A program made the translations under genes and the position numbers. A DNA stretch of 64,000 nucleotides, from assembly GCF_900095225.1 (NCBI RefSeq), contig NZ_LT607417.1:367124-431123 (forward strand), read 5' to 3'. Shown piece by piece: positions 19,896 to 29,222 of this stretch. Under the pieces are notes generated by a model. That model was not told where the DNA came from. It searched no databases and was given only the letters and a program-made list of their open reading frames with translations. Positions within the stretch are counted from its first letter, which is position 1. Each line of letters opens with the position of its first letter. This stretch comes from Pseudomonas sp. UMAB-08 (lineage in GTDB: Bacteria; Pseudomonadota; Gammaproteobacteria; Pseudomonadales; Pseudomonadaceae).

Positions 19896-22343
19896 ATGCT
19901 GTTGTTGTGGATACTGGTTCTGGTCGTCGGGGTTGCTTATCTGGCCCACCGACGCGTCACACCCCTGCCCGCCTTGGGTGTGGTCGCTGTCTTTTTGCTG
20001 GCCATGGGCGCCTTCAGCCACGCACCGGGCTGGCTGTTGGTGGTGTTCTGGGCGTTGTGGCTGGCAGTCGTAGTGCCTTTGGCTCTGCCAGACCTGCGCC
20101 GCAAGTACCTCTCTGCGCGGTTGTTCTCATGGTTCAAGAAAACCTTGCCGCCCATGTCGCAGACCGAGCGCGATGCCATCGACGCGGGCACCGTCTGGTG
20201 GGACGGTGAGCTGTTCAGCGGTCGCCCCGACTGGAACACGCTGCTGGCCTACCCAAAAGTCCAGCTCACAGAAGAAGAACAGGCGTTCCTCGACGGCCCG
20301 ACCGAAGAGTTGTGCGCGATGGTCAGCGACTGGGAGATCGGCCAGTCAATGGACTTGCCGCCTGAAGCCTGGGAACACATCAAGCAGCACGGCTTTTTCG
20401 CCCTGATCATCCCCAAGGAATATGGCGGCAAAGGCTTCTCGGCCTACGCCCACTCCCAGGTGGCGATGAAACTGGCCACCCGCAGCGGCGACCTGGCGTC
20501 CACGGTCATGGTGCCCAACTCCCTCGGCCCTGCCGAACTGCTGCTGCATTACGGCACAGACGAACAACGCAATCACTACTTGCCACGCCTGGCACGCGGC
20601 GACGACATTCCATGTTTCGCCCTGACCGGCCCCTTGGCGGGCTCCGATGCCGGCGCCATGCCGGACACCGGGGTAATCTGCAAAGGACAATGGCAGGGTG
20701 AAGAAGTCATCGGCCTGCGCCTGAACTGGGAGAAGCGCTACATCACCCTCGGTCCGGTCGCCACCTTGCTGGGCCTGGCGTTCAAGGCATTCGACCCTGA
20801 GCACCTGCTCGGCGACAAGGAAGACCTGGGCATCAGCCTGGCGCTGATCCCGACCGAGACCCCTGGTGTGGAAATCGGGCGCCGTCACTTGCCATTGGGC
20901 GCCGCGTTCATGAACGGCCCCAACAGCGGCAAGGACGTATTCATCCCCCTAGACCTCCTGATCGGTGGTCAGGACATGCTCGGCAAAGGCTGGATGATGC
21001 TGATGAACTGCCTGTCGGTGGGCCGCTCGATCTCCCTGCCGGCGGTCGGTACTGGCGCAGCCAAGTTCACCAGCCTGGTCACCGGGCAATATGCGCAGGT
21101 ACGTGAACAGTTCAATGTGCCGCTGTCGGCTTTCGAAGGTATTCAAGAAGCCCTGGCGCGGATCGGCGGCAACGCCTGGCTGATGGACAGCGCGCGGATG
21201 CTCACCGCCAACGCCGTGGACCTGGGGGAAAAGCCCTCGGTGTTGTCGGCGATCCTTAAATATCACCTCACCGAACGTGGCCGTGAATGCATCAGCCACG
21301 CCATGGACGTGCACGGTGGCAAGGGCATCATCATGGGCCCGAACAACTACCTGGGCCGCAGCTGGCAAGGGGCACCCATTTTCATCACCGTGGAAGGCGC
21401 CAACATCCTCTCGCGCAACCTGATGATCTTCGGTCAGGGCGCGATTCGCTGCCATCCGTTCGTGCTCAAGGAAATGGCCCTCGCCGGCCGCGAGGATCAG
21501 GAACGCGCATTGGAGGAATTCGATGGCCTGTTGCTCAAGCACATCGGTTTCGCGGTCGGCAACGCGGCCAGCACCTTGATTCTCAACCTCGGCCTTGGAC
21601 GTTTCGAGGCCGTACCGGGAGACAGCCTGAGCCAGGGCTACTTCCGCGCACTGAATCGCCAGGCCGCTGCTTTTGCCCTGCTGGCCGACTTGAGCATGAT
21701 GCTCCTGGGCGGCGAGCTAAAACGTCGGGAACGGCTGTCTGCCCGCCTCGGCGATGTGTTGAGCCATCTGTACCTGGCCTCCGCCGCGCTCAAGCGTTAC
21801 CACGACCTCGACTCACCCGAGCACATGCGGCCCCTGTTTCGCTGGGCCATGGAGGAAAGCCTTGGCGAGTCCGAGCGCGCACTGGATGAGCTGTTGAGCA
21901 ACTTCCCAAGTCGGGTAATGGGTTGCCTGCTGCGTGCGGTGGTGTTCCCGTTCGGGCGCCGGCACACCGGCCCCTCGGATGCACTGGATGCCGAGGTCGC
22001 CGAAGTGATCGGTCGCGCCAAAGGTGATCCGACCCTGGAAGAACTGCTTGCTGGCTGCTACCGCCCTCAATCGGCAGATGACCCGGTCGGCGCCTTGCAA
22101 CACGCCAGTGATTTGCTGAAAGCCAGCCAACCACTGCAACAAAAACTGCACCACGCGCTGAAAAGCGGTCAGCTGAAACCGGCGGCAGGTGAGCACGTTA
22201 TCGATGCTGCCTTGAACGCAGGCGTGTTGCTACCGGCCGAAGCACAAACGCTACGCGTAGCAGAGGCGGCGCGGCGCACAGTGATTGATGTCGACGATTT
22301 CGCTAAAGAGGAACTGACGCTGGCCGAGGGCAAGACTCGCTAG
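19896..22343 (+). CDS. fadE: Acyl-CoA dehydrogenase, FadE type
   Basis: 815 residues, matching E. coli FadE (814) rather than the 380-residue ordinary family. The N-terminus has two hydrophobic stretches (1-20 and 28-65) predicted to anchor it at the inner membrane. The dehydrogenase core follows (GGKGFSAYAHSQVAMKLATR, FALTGPLAGSD, the FAD loop and HGGKGIIMGPNNYLGR), and then the DUF1974 C-terminal region. It introduces the trans-2 double bond in acyl-CoA, the first step of beta-oxidation. ACGGAGGATT is its ribosome site, and a strong terminator follows. Confidence 0.93.
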   Translation: MLLLWILVLVVGVAYLAHRRVTPLPALGVVAVFLLAMGAFSHAPGWLLVVFWALWLAVVVPLALPDLRRKYLSARLFSWFKKTLPPMSQTERDAIDAGTVWWDGELFSGRPDWNTLLAYPKVQLTEEEQAFLDGPTEELCAMVSDWEIGQSMDLPPEAWEHIKQHGFFALIIPKEYGGKGFSAYAHSQVAMKLATRSGDLASTVMVPNSLGPAELLLHYGTDEQRNHYLPRLARGDDIPCFALTGPLAGSDAGAMPDTGVICKGQWQGEEVIGLRLNWEKRYITLGPVATLLGLAFKAFDPEHLLGDKEDLGISLALIPTETPGVEIGRRHLPLGAAFMNGPNSGKDVFIPLDLLIGGQDMLGKGWMMLMNCLSVGRSISLPAVGTGAAKFTSLVTGQYAQVREQFNVPLSAFEGIQEALARIGGNAWLMDSARMLTANAVDLGEKPSVLSAILKYHLTERGRECISHAMDVHGGKGIIMGPNNYLGRSWQGAPIFITVEGANILSRNLMIFGQGAIRCHPFVLKEMALAGREDQERALEEFDGLLLKHIGFAVGNAASTLILNLGLGRFEAVPGDSLSQGYFRALNRQAAAFALLADLSMMLLGGELKRRERLSARLGDVLSHLYLASAALKRYHDLDSPEHMRPLFRWAMEESLGESERALDELLSNFPSRVMGCLLRAVVFPFGRRHTGPSDALDAEVAEVIGRAKGDPTLEELLAGCYRPQSADDPVGALQHASDLLKASQPLQQKLHHALKSGQLKPAAGEHVIDAALNAGVLLPAEAQTLRVAEAARRTVIDVDDFAKEELTLAEGKTR

Positions 22344-22362
22344 TTGACCAGAGGTAAGACAG

Positions 22363-22399
22363 CGGGCGCACAGAGCTTTATACTCGTGCGCCCGTTTTT
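22363..22399 (+). terminator. Rho-independent terminator of fadE
   Basis: Stem CGGGCGCAC / GTGCGCCCG with inner AGAG/CTC pairing, followed by TTTTTGCTTT. It ends 18 nt before the next gene's start. Confidence 0.85.
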
Positions 22400-22417
22400 G
22401 CTTTAGAGGACTCCATC

Positions 22418-22828
22418 ATGGCCGACGCCACGCTCGACCACCAACTTGCCCTGCTTGCGCACCTGCGCAGCATCCTGGTCGCCCTTGGCGAGGCCGAACA
22501 AGTTCCTGAAGAAAGCCATGAGCTGTTCATGGAGCGCTTCGACGAACTGGTCGCGCTATTGCCGCAAGACCCGATCGAAAGCCAATACCTGGGCCAGGAA
22601 ATGCTCTGCCAGGTCATTCAGCGCTACCCGCAAATTGCCCACCTGGTCCCGCGCGACCTGTTGTGGTTCTTCGCTGGCGACTGCCTGCACTTCATGCCCG
22701 ATGACGAGATCGACCTGTATCAGGCACTCGAAGAACGCCGCTACGAAGCCGAGCAGAATGAAGAACCGTTCGACTGGAATCAGGAAAAACAACTGATGGC
22801 GCTCTCGCTACAAGACAGCAGGCACTGA
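22418..22828 (+). CDS. Conserved hypothetical protein, PA2817-like
   Basis: 136 residues, acidic and mostly helical, with no signal peptide or membrane segment. The LDHQLALLAHLRSILVAL start and DLLWFFAGDCLHFMPDDEI centre are typical of a small family that follows FadE in pseudomonads. It begins 18 nt after the fadE terminator, with TTAGAGGA as ribosome site. Function unknown. The family name rests on locus memory and is less certain than the gene itself. Confidence 0.75.
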   Translation: MADATLDHQLALLAHLRSILVALGEAEQVPEESHELFMERFDELVALLPQDPIESQYLGQEMLCQVIQRYPQIAHLVPRDLLWFFAGDCLHFMPDDEIDLYQALEERRYEAEQNEEPFDWNQEKQLMALSLQDSRH

Positions 22829-22863
22829 TTGATCGGCCTTCACCTTTGAGCACCCACCCACAA

Positions 22864-22893
22864 GGAGCTGACGCGTAGTTACACGTCAGCTCC
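22864..22893. repeat. Palindromic intergenic repeat, GACGCGTAGTT subtype
   Basis: Perfect 10-bp arms GGAGCTGACG / CGTCAGCTCC around cgtagttaca. The GACGCGTAGTT core recurs at about 33829 and, with one change, at 61431, so it appears to be a small dispersed repeat. Confidence 0.65.
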
Positions 22894-22919
22894 CGGGGCC
22901 ACACCAAAAAACGCACAAA

Positions 22920-22949
22920 CAAAAACGCCGCTCGATGAGCGGCGTTTTT
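22920..22949 (-). terminator. Terminator of the tRNA operon
   Basis: Stem AACGCCGCTC / GAGCGGCGTT with a 4-nt loop, and T-runs on the minus strand just after tRNA-Gly. It is also near-symmetric for the plus strand. Confidence 0.82.
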
Positions 22950-22958
22950 GTGTGTATA

Positions 22959-23034
<76 letters not shown>

Positions 23035-23037
23035 AAA

Positions 23038-23113
23038 TGGCGTCCCCTAGGGGACTCGAACCCCTGTTACCGCCGTGAAAGGGCGGTGTCCTAGGCCACT
23101 AGACGAAGGGGAC
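23038..23113 (-). tRNA. tRNA-Glu (TTC)
   Basis: 76 nt including encoded CCA. The minus strand starts GTCCCCTTCGTCTAGTGG. The anticodon loop CTTTCAC gives TTC, and the T-loop is GTTCGAGTC. It is the first gene of a two-tRNA transcript. Confidence 0.97.
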
Positions 23114-23175
23114 ACACGTACAACTTCACTACCTATCTGCGTTTCGCTGTGTGCTTTACGCTGTAAGTGGCGCGC

Positions 23176-23204
23176 ATTCTATGGATGCCGGGGCAAGTCG
23201 TCAA
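23176..23204 (-). promoter_or_regulatory. Promoter of tRNA-Glu/tRNA-Gly with GC-rich discriminator
   Basis: On the minus strand TTGACG and TAGAAT are spaced by 17 nt and followed by GCGCGCC. A near-consensus promoter with a GC-rich discriminator is typical of stable-RNA genes under stringent control. Confidence 0.75.
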
Positions 23205-23378
23205 CCCCCATCTATAAATATATCTAAATCAACGACTTCCCTACGCTTTGACAGCTGGCCCCGCGCGCATAGGCGCCTGATTTCCCACGCCGTTAGTTTG
23301 ACGATCGACTGTTACACCTATCGGCAAAAAGGCTTAACCACTACACTCGACGCAAACTACCCGAATGAGGCTTCAACG

Positions 23379-24149
23379 GTGACACCACTCACAATCACCC
23401 TGCTGATAGTCGCTGGCATCGTCATTCTGATTGCCATCGGCTTCCTCAACCACGTATCCGAAAACAACAAGCTGGAAAAGGCTCGCCTTAAGGTCGAGCT
23501 GACTGATCGCCTGCGCCGCTGCGGAGAGATCACCGAAACGTTCCCCGGCCAGTTGATGACGCCTGCTCTCAAGCAGCTACTGACGCGCCTGGAACTCAAC
23601 GTGATCCAGCGCCTGCTCGCGCTGAACAAGGGCAACAGCGCGCTCAAGGCACGTATAGATGAACTCGTGACACTGGTGAATCAGGGCGATGCAATCCCGA
23701 TCAACAACCCACCCGGCCCAATCCTGACCGAAGCCAAGGCCAAGGACGTGCGCTTTCTATTAGAAGCCTTGCACGGCCAGGTGACCCGCGCCGCACACGA
23801 CGGCTTCTTGCCAACCATCGAAGCCAAGTACTGGATCAAGGAAATCCGCCACATTCTGGTACTGCTGCACATTGAGTTCTTCAATAACCTCGGACAACAG
23901 GCGTTCTCCCAAGAGCAGCCCGGCCAGGCGCGACTGGCATTCGAACGCGGCGTGCAGTACCTGCGCAAACAGCCGGACCCAGTCGTTTATCAGGAACAAC
24001 TCCGGTACATGGAGAGCATGCTGGCCCACGCCAACTCAATGGTATTGACGAACACCGCGCCTGCCGAAGGCGAAGTCAACGAATTGACCGACGGATTGAA
24101 GACTGTCGAAGCAGACGGCGACTGGAAAAAGAAAGTCGTCTACGACTGA
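23379..24149 (+). CDS. Hypothetical single-pass inner-membrane protein
   Basis: 256 residues from GTG 23379, preceded by TGAGG 8 nt upstream; the frame opens at 23151 but the extra part covers the tRNA promoter. One N-terminal transmembrane helix (about 4-22, TITLLIVAGIVILIAIGF) is followed by a charged, helical cytoplasmic region (ENNKLEKARLKVELTDRLRR). I do not recognise the family. The helical repeats in the C-half (residues about 165-215) look TPR-like, which is inference. The gene is alone on its strand between the tRNAs and msrC. Confidence 0.75.
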   Translation: MTPLTITLLIVAGIVILIAIGFLNHVSENNKLEKARLKVELTDRLRRCGEITETFPGQLMTPALKQLLTRLELNVIQRLLALNKGNSALKARIDELVTLVNQGDAIPINNPPGPILTEAKAKDVRFLLEALHGQVTRAAHDGFLPTIEAKYWIKEIRHILVLLHIEFFNNLGQQAFSQEQPGQARLAFERGVQYLRKQPDPVVYQEQLRYMESMLAHANSMVLTNTAPAEGEVNELTDGLKTVEADGDWKKKVVYD

Positions 24150-24231
24150 GGCTCTGACTGCAAGGCAGACAGGCGCAACGCCTGTCTGCCGATAAACTCA
24201 TCGATTCTGCAATAGCCACGCCATCAGACAA

Positions 24232-24717
24232 TCAATCGCACGTGGTCAGCCTGAGGAAGATGGCGACCAACTGCTCCAGACCTGCCTGATCCTGCTCGGA
24301 GAAGCGCCCAACACTTGGGCTGTCCAGATCCAGCACCCCAATCAATCGCCCGTCCTTGACCAATGGCACGACCAGCTCGCTGTTCGATGCACTGTCACAG
24401 GCGATATGCCCGGCGAACGCGTGGACATCTTCGACCCGCTGAGTCTCGCGGGTGGCCGCCGCAGCGCCGCAAACGCCACGACCGAACGGGATTCGCACGC
24501 AGGCGATCTGCCCCTGAAAAGGCCCCAGCACCAACTCTTCGTTACGCGCCAAATAGAAGCCAGCCCAGTTCAGGTCATCGAGCTGACTGAACAAAAAGGC
24601 TGAAAACTGTGCGGCATTGGCAATGAAGTCACGCTCGTCCGCCAGCAGCGACTCCAACTGCGCGGCGAGCAAGCCGTAGCCATTCAGGCCAGCGCCGGTG
24701 TTTTGTAAATCGATCAT
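24232..24717 (-). CDS. msrC: Free methionine-R-sulfoxide reductase (GAF domain)
   Basis: 161 residues, a single GAF domain. Three cysteines at 73, 83 and 107 (IACVRIPFGRGVCG and HIACD) match the active-site Cys set of fRMsr/YebR enzymes. These reduce free methionine-R-sulfoxide in the cytoplasm with thioredoxin. The start ATG 24717 overlaps the stop of the upstream ATPase gene by 4 nt; the open frame to 24807 lies inside that gene. msrB and gpx nearby make this an oxidative-damage neighbourhood. Confidence 0.9.
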   Translation of the reverse strand: MIDLQNTGAGLNGYGLLAAQLESLLADERDFIANAAQFSAFLFSQLDDLNWAGFYLARNEELVLGPFQGQIACVRIPFGRGVCGAAAATRETQRVEDVHAFAGHIACDSASNSELVVPLVKDGRLIGVLDLDSPSVGRFSEQDQAGLEQLVAIFLRLTTCD

Positions 24718-25604
24718 GCTTGTTGCTCCAACAATTTTAGTCCTACCCAATAACGCGCAAATTGATAAGCACAACGACCGTTGCGATTGCCGCGCCCGGT
24801 CGCCCAACGGACCGCCGTAATATCCAGCGCCTCATCGCGCTGCCACTCAAGGCCCGACGCTGATGCCAATTGACCAATCCAGTGCTCGACCACGCTCAGA
24901 AAGTGTTCCTGAGTGAAGGGATAGAACGATAGCCACAGGCCAAAACGGTCAGACAAGGCAATCTTGTCTTCCACCGCCTCACTGGGGTGCAGCTCGCCGT
25001 CGACCCGCTGCCAGTTTTCGTTATCGCTTTCCTTCTCTGGCACCAGATGGCGACGGTTGGACGTGGCGTACAACAGCACGTTGTCCGGCGCCTGTTCGAG
25101 CGAACCGTCCAGCACGCTCTTGAGCACGCGGTAATCGCTCTCGCCCGCCTCGAATGACAGGTCATCGCAAAACAGCACGAAGCGCTGGGGCAATTTCTGC
25201 AACTGCTCCACCACGCGTGGCAGGTCGCCCAAGTGATCGCGCTCAATCTCGATCAGACGCAAACCGCACTGATGATTTTCAGCCAACAATGCACGGACCA
25301 GCGAAGACTTGCCAGTCCCTCGCGAGCCCCAGAGCAACGCATGGTTGGCGGGCAGACCATCAATGAACTGCCGGGTATTGCGCGCCAGTTGATCGCGCTG
25401 TTTATCGACACCGATCAGGTCAGACAAGCGCGTGTCCAGGCTGACGTGGAGTGGCATCAAGTAGCCACTGCGACCCTCCTGCACCCAACGCGCGGCCAAG
25501 GAGTGCGTCCAGTCGACGGGATGACGAGGTGCCGGCAATAGCGGCTCCAAACGGGCCAGTACCGCATCAGCGCGCTCGAGAAATGCATTTAACCGAGAGT
25601 CCAC
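24714..25604 (-). CDS. DUF815 family AAA+ ATPase
   Basis: 296 residues. Walker A is LLWGSRGTGKSSLVRAL (about 90-106) and Walker B is RFVLFCDDLSFE; the ATPase core ends with SNRRHLVPEK and the FGLWLSFYPF segment typical of DUF815. These soluble single AAA+ proteins are widespread and poorly characterised. The gene overlaps msrC by 4 nt, so the two are co-translated; whether they act together is unknown. It is divergent from the sagS-like gene, 86 bp apart. Confidence 0.87.
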   Translation of the reverse strand: MDSRLNAFLERADAVLARLEPLLPAPRHPVDWTHSLAARWVQEGRSGYLMPLHVSLDTRLSDLIGVDKQRDQLARNTRQFIDGLPANHALLWGSRGTGKSSLVRALLAENHQCGLRLIEIERDHLGDLPRVVEQLQKLPQRFVLFCDDLSFEAGESDYRVLKSVLDGSLEQAPDNVLLYATSNRRHLVPEKESDNENWQRVDGELHPSEAVEDKIALSDRFGLWLSFYPFTQEHFLSVVEHWIGQLASASGLEWQRDEALDITAVRWATGRGNRNGRCAYQFARYWVGLKLLEQQA

Positions 25605-25690
25605 GGTGTCTCCTTAATTAAACTGAATAAAGGCAAGGCCTGATCGGCTATGATTTCCCGGCGAAGAAACACGAGGAATAGCTTTCCCCC

Positions 25691-28021
25691 ATGGATATAT
25701 CGTTCACCAACCGTCTGTCGTTCAAGCAAGCACGCCTGACAGTGCTGGTCGGTTTCGCGTTGGGAACCGTGCTTAGCCTGATCCAAATCACCCTCGATTA
25801 TGCCAGCGAAGACGCCTCCATCGATCGCGAAATTCGCTCCCTGTTGGAAATCAGTCACAACCCCGCCTCGCGAATCGCCTACAACATTGATGCCGAGCTC
25901 GCCCAGGAACTGGCAATGGGCTTGCTGCGCTCCCCCGCCATCATGGGTGCGAAGCTCAGCGACAACAATAATGTGGTGCTGGCCGACGTCGAACGCCCAC
26001 GGGCGGAGAGTCGCTACCGGATGATCAGCGACTTTCTTTTTGGAGAAAGCCGCCAGTTCGAAGATATCCTGCACTTGAACCACATGCCCAACGACTCGAT
26101 CGGCACCTTGCGCCTGAATGTCGACACCTTTGCGTTTGGCAGCCACTTCCTGCAACGCGCCGAAATCACCCTGATCAACGGGTTTGCCCGCAGCCTGCTG
26201 CTGAGCGGAATTTTGCTGGCGATGTTTTATTTCACCCTGACCAAACCACTGGTGGGCGTGATCCGCGCGCTGAGCCGTAGCGACCCGCACAGCCCGGAGC
26301 AGACCCGGTTGCCGTGCCCGCCGTGTCATGAGCAAGACGAGATTGGTGTCCTGGTGCAGGTCGCCAATGAGCAGTTTGAAACCATCGCCAGCGAACTCGC
26401 CCAACGCCGGACGGCAGAAAACCGCCTCACCGAGCATATGAGCGAACTGGAAAACATCGTTTCAGCACGCACTACCGAACTCAAGGCCAGTAATACCCGG
26501 CTCAGCCAATCCAACGAGGAACTGCAGACAGCGCGCAGCACCGCTTTGGACATGGCCCAGGCGCGCTCAGCCTTCCTGGCCAACATGAGCCACGAAATCC
26601 GCACCCCGCTCAACGGCCTGCTGGGCATGCTCGCGCTGTCTCTGGACAGCCCCCTCAACGCCGAACAGCGCCAACAGCTGTCCATTGCGCATGACTCGGG
26701 CAAGGTTCTGGTGGAGTTGCTCAACGATATTCTCGACCTGTCGAAGTTCGATGCCGGCCAGCTGGAGCTTGAACATATCCCGTTCGATCTGGGCGCTTTA
26801 ATCGAGGACACCGCCAACCTGCTGTCGCAAAACGCGGCACCCAGCGTCGAGCTGACCTGCCTGATCGATCCGCACTTCCCGGCATTGGTACTCGGCGATC
26901 CCACCCGGGTTCGACAAATCGTCAGCAACCTGCTGTCCAACGCATTGAAATTCACCCGCCTTGGCCGCGTCGATGTGCGCCTGTGCACCCACGCTGACGG
27001 CGTACGGATCGAAGTCCGGGACACCGGTATCGGTATCGCTCAGGACGCCCAGGCAAAAATCATTCAGCCGTTCATGCAGGCTGCGGCGGGCATCACCCGG
27101 CAGTTCGGTGGCACCGGTCTTGGGCTGGCGCTGACCCACAATCTATGCGGTGCCATGCAGGGCTATCTGAGTATTGAGTCCCAAGTCGGCTTCGGCAGCC
27201 AGTTCTGCGCCGAGCTACCCCTGCCCAGCTACGCCCCGGCGCCGGTGTTCGCACCGCTCAAAGGGCAAGTGATTGTCGTCAGCCCTGCAAGCAGCGGCCT
27301 GGCGGAGTTGCTGAGCAGCCTGCTGCCCAGCTGGGGCATCGAGTACCGGCGCTATGGTATCGGAGACAGCCTTTACGGCCTTGAGCCCGACCTGCTGATC
27401 ACCGACTGTCCGGAATGCCTGTTCGGCCTGCGTCCCGCGATCAAAGCACCGATCTTGCTGATCACGGCGTATGGCAACTTCATGCCCGGCGACCAGGTCA
27501 TGGCCCTCGAGCCGCTGCAACAACAGGCCCGCCCGCTGGCACGCAATGCGCTGTACCAAACCTTGCGACGGGCGCTGCACACCGACGAACCCGACCATCG
27601 CGAGCTATTGCTCGGGGACCAGGCAACAGCGCGCAGAGCGCGAATCCTGCTGGTCGAAGACAACCCGGTCAATCAACTGGTAGCCAAGGGCATCCTCAGC
27701 AAACTTGGCTGCGACGTGGTCGTCAGCGGGCACGGCGCCGATGCGCTCGAACGGCTTGAACATCAAACCTTCGATCTGGTGCTGATGGACTGCAACATGC
27801 CTGTTATGGATGGCTATGAGGCCAGTCGGCAAATTCGCCAGTCCGGGCGCTGGCAACAACTGCCGATCATTGCCCTGACGGCCAACGCCATGCCCGAAGA
27901 ACGCGAACACTGTCGCGCAGCGGGCATGAGCGACTACCTGGCCAAGCCCTTCCGCCGCGAAGAGCTCATCAGCCTGCTGGACAAGTGGCTGCCCGTTGCG
28001 CCTGGCGAAGCCCCTTTGTAG
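25691..28021 (+). CDS. sagS: Hybrid sensor histidine kinase, SagS-like
   Basis: 776 residues: transmembrane helix (about 15-37), periplasmic sensor region (HmsP-like, about 38-160), second helix (about 166-188), HAMP-like linker, coiled coil, HisKA with SHEIRTPLNG (His near 301), HATPase (NLLSNALKF, DTGIGIA, GGTGLGLAL), a degenerate receiver-like part and a C-terminal receiver (VEDNPVNQ, LVLMDCNMPVMDG, Asp near 700). Architecture and neighbours (gpx, msrB, aminotransferase, htpX) match PA2824 SagS, which acts with HptB in surface attachment and biofilm control. Symbol by synteny and architecture. Confidence 0.83.
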   Translation: MDISFTNRLSFKQARLTVLVGFALGTVLSLIQITLDYASEDASIDREIRSLLEISHNPASRIAYNIDAELAQELAMGLLRSPAIMGAKLSDNNNVVLADVERPRAESRYRMISDFLFGESRQFEDILHLNHMPNDSIGTLRLNVDTFAFGSHFLQRAEITLINGFARSLLLSGILLAMFYFTLTKPLVGVIRALSRSDPHSPEQTRLPCPPCHEQDEIGVLVQVANEQFETIASELAQRRTAENRLTEHMSELENIVSARTTELKASNTRLSQSNEELQTARSTALDMAQARSAFLANMSHEIRTPLNGLLGMLALSLDSPLNAEQRQQLSIAHDSGKVLVELLNDILDLSKFDAGQLELEHIPFDLGALIEDTANLLSQNAAPSVELTCLIDPHFPALVLGDPTRVRQIVSNLLSNALKFTRLGRVDVRLCTHADGVRIEVRDTGIGIAQDAQAKIIQPFMQAAAGITRQFGGTGLGLALTHNLCGAMQGYLSIESQVGFGSQFCAELPLPSYAPAPVFAPLKGQVIVVSPASSGLAELLSSLLPSWGIEYRRYGIGDSLYGLEPDLLITDCPECLFGLRPAIKAPILLITAYGNFMPGDQVMALEPLQQQARPLARNALYQTLRRALHTDEPDHRELLLGDQATARRARILLVEDNPVNQLVAKGILSKLGCDVVVSGHGADALERLEHQTFDLVLMDCNMPVMDGYEASRQIRQSGRWQQLPIIALTANAMPEEREHCRAAGMSDYLAKPFRREELISLLDKWLPVAPGEAPL

Positions 28022-28039
28022 GTGTCAGCTTGCCTGCGC

Positions 28040-28522
28040 TTAAAGCAACGCTTCGATTTCGCTGGAGAGGTCCTCTGGCTTGGTCAGGGGTGCAAAGCGC
28101 TTGACCAGCTTGCCGTCCTTGCCAATCAGAAACTTGGTGAAATTCCACTTGATGCGTTTCGAACCCAACAGGCCCGGCGCCTGTTTTTTCAACTGGACGA
28201 ATAATGGGTGAGCGTCGCTGCCATTGACGTCGACTTTCTTGAATAACGGAAAACTGACCCCGAAATTCAATTCACAAAACTCGGAAATAGCCCCTTCATT
28301 CCCTGGCTCCTGATGACCGAACTGATTGCACGGAAAACCCAGCACCACCAGCCCCCGGTCCTTGTAACGCTGCCAAAGCTGTTCCAGGCCTTTGTATTGG
28401 GGGGTGAAACCGCATTTGCTCGCGGTGTTGACCACCAATACGGCCTTGCCAGCAAAATCTGCCAACGTCTTTTGCTCGCCCTTGATGGTCGTGCACGGGA
28501 TGGACAGTAGATTTTCGCTCAT
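28040..28522 (-). CDS. Glutathione peroxidase family protein (thiol peroxidase type)
   Basis: 160 residues. Peroxidatic Cys37 lies in NTASKCGFTPQY; CNQFG (Cys65) and a further Cys83 (EFCELNF) match the thioredoxin-dependent bacterial GPx class, in which Cys replaces selenocysteine. It reduces hydrogen and organic peroxides. No signal peptide. It converges on the sagS-like gene (18-bp gap). In P. aeruginosa a MarR gene, ospR, precedes gpx; it is missing here, yet an operator-like palindrome sits upstream. Confidence 0.92.
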   Translation of the reverse strand: MSENLLSIPCTTIKGEQKTLADFAGKAVLVVNTASKCGFTPQYKGLEQLWQRYKDRGLVVLGFPCNQFGHQEPGNEGAISEFCELNFGVSFPLFKKVDVNGSDAHPLFVQLKKQAPGLLGSKRIKWNFTKFLIGKDGKLVKRFAPLTKPEDLSSEIEALL

Positions 28523-28562
28523 GGCAAAGCCCTCAAAGGCTGGAGTGTGGGGGAAACATAGT

Positions 28563-28590
28563 GCGCAATTAAATTGCGCGCAATTTAATT
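28563..28590. promoter_or_regulatory. Overlapping palindromes upstream of gpx, probable MarR-type operator
   Basis: A perfect 24-bp palindrome (AATTAAATTGCG / CGCAATTTAATT, 28567-28590) overlaps a 17-bp palindrome GCGCAATT-A-AATTGCGC (28563-28579). It lies 41-68 bp before the gpx ATG. AT-rich symmetry of this kind is typical of OhrR/OspR-class sites. Sequence seen; the regulator is inferred. Confidence 0.6.
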
Positions 28591-28634
28591 CACCTCATCA
28601 ATATCACAGCATAGGCAAATAGCCCGGCGGCGCG

Positions 28635-29030
28635 TTACTCCCGAGGCACCAGGTCCAGGCACACCGAGTTGATGCAATAACGCAGACCCGTCGGCGGCGG
28701 GCCATCAGGGAACACATGACCCAAATGGGCATCGCATTTGGCGCAGACTACTTCGGTGCGGATCATGCCGTGGGTCATGTCGCGAATTTCGACGACCGCA
28801 CTGCCCTCAAGGGGCGCGTAGAAACTTGGCCAGCCGCAGCCTGAGTCGAACTTGGTCGAAGAATCGAACAACGCCTCGTTGCAGCACACGCAGTGATAGA
28901 CCCCTGGGGTCTTGGTGCTGTTGTACTTCCCGGAAAAGGGCCGTTCGGTCGCTTTCAGGCGACACACGTTGTACTGCTCCGGATCGAGCATCGCTTGCCA
29001 TTCTTCACGGGTTTTTTCCAACTTTTCCAC
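28635..29030 (-). CDS. msrB: Peptide methionine-R-sulfoxide reductase
   Basis: 131 residues from GTG 29030, with GGAGG 7 nt upstream; the frame extends to 29090. Zinc ligands are Cys47/50 and Cys96/99, catalytic Cys119 is in LRYCINS, and Cys65 (SGCGWPSF) may be the resolving residue. It reduces protein methionine-R-sulfoxide in the cytoplasm. It lies between gpx and the divergent alaA-like gene. Confidence 0.95.
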   Translation of the reverse strand: MEKLEKTREEWQAMLDPEQYNVCRLKATERPFSGKYNSTKTPGVYHCVCCNEALFDSSTKFDSGCGWPSFYAPLEGSAVVEIRDMTHGMIRTEVVCAKCDAHLGHVFPDGPPPTGLRYCINSVCLDLVPRE

Positions 29031-29222
29031 GGGTACACCTCCACATCTTAAAAAGCCCGATCTGTATCTTTTCCGCTGATCAGGCGGCACGTATCATTGC
29101 GCCTCGTTAGACGTCAGTCTGGCATCCGAGTTTCGCGCATACAAATCCATTTTCATGGCGCTATGCCCGGCAATCCAGGCTATGTGAATACAGTGGATCG
29201 TCCATTTTCGGGATCAATCACC

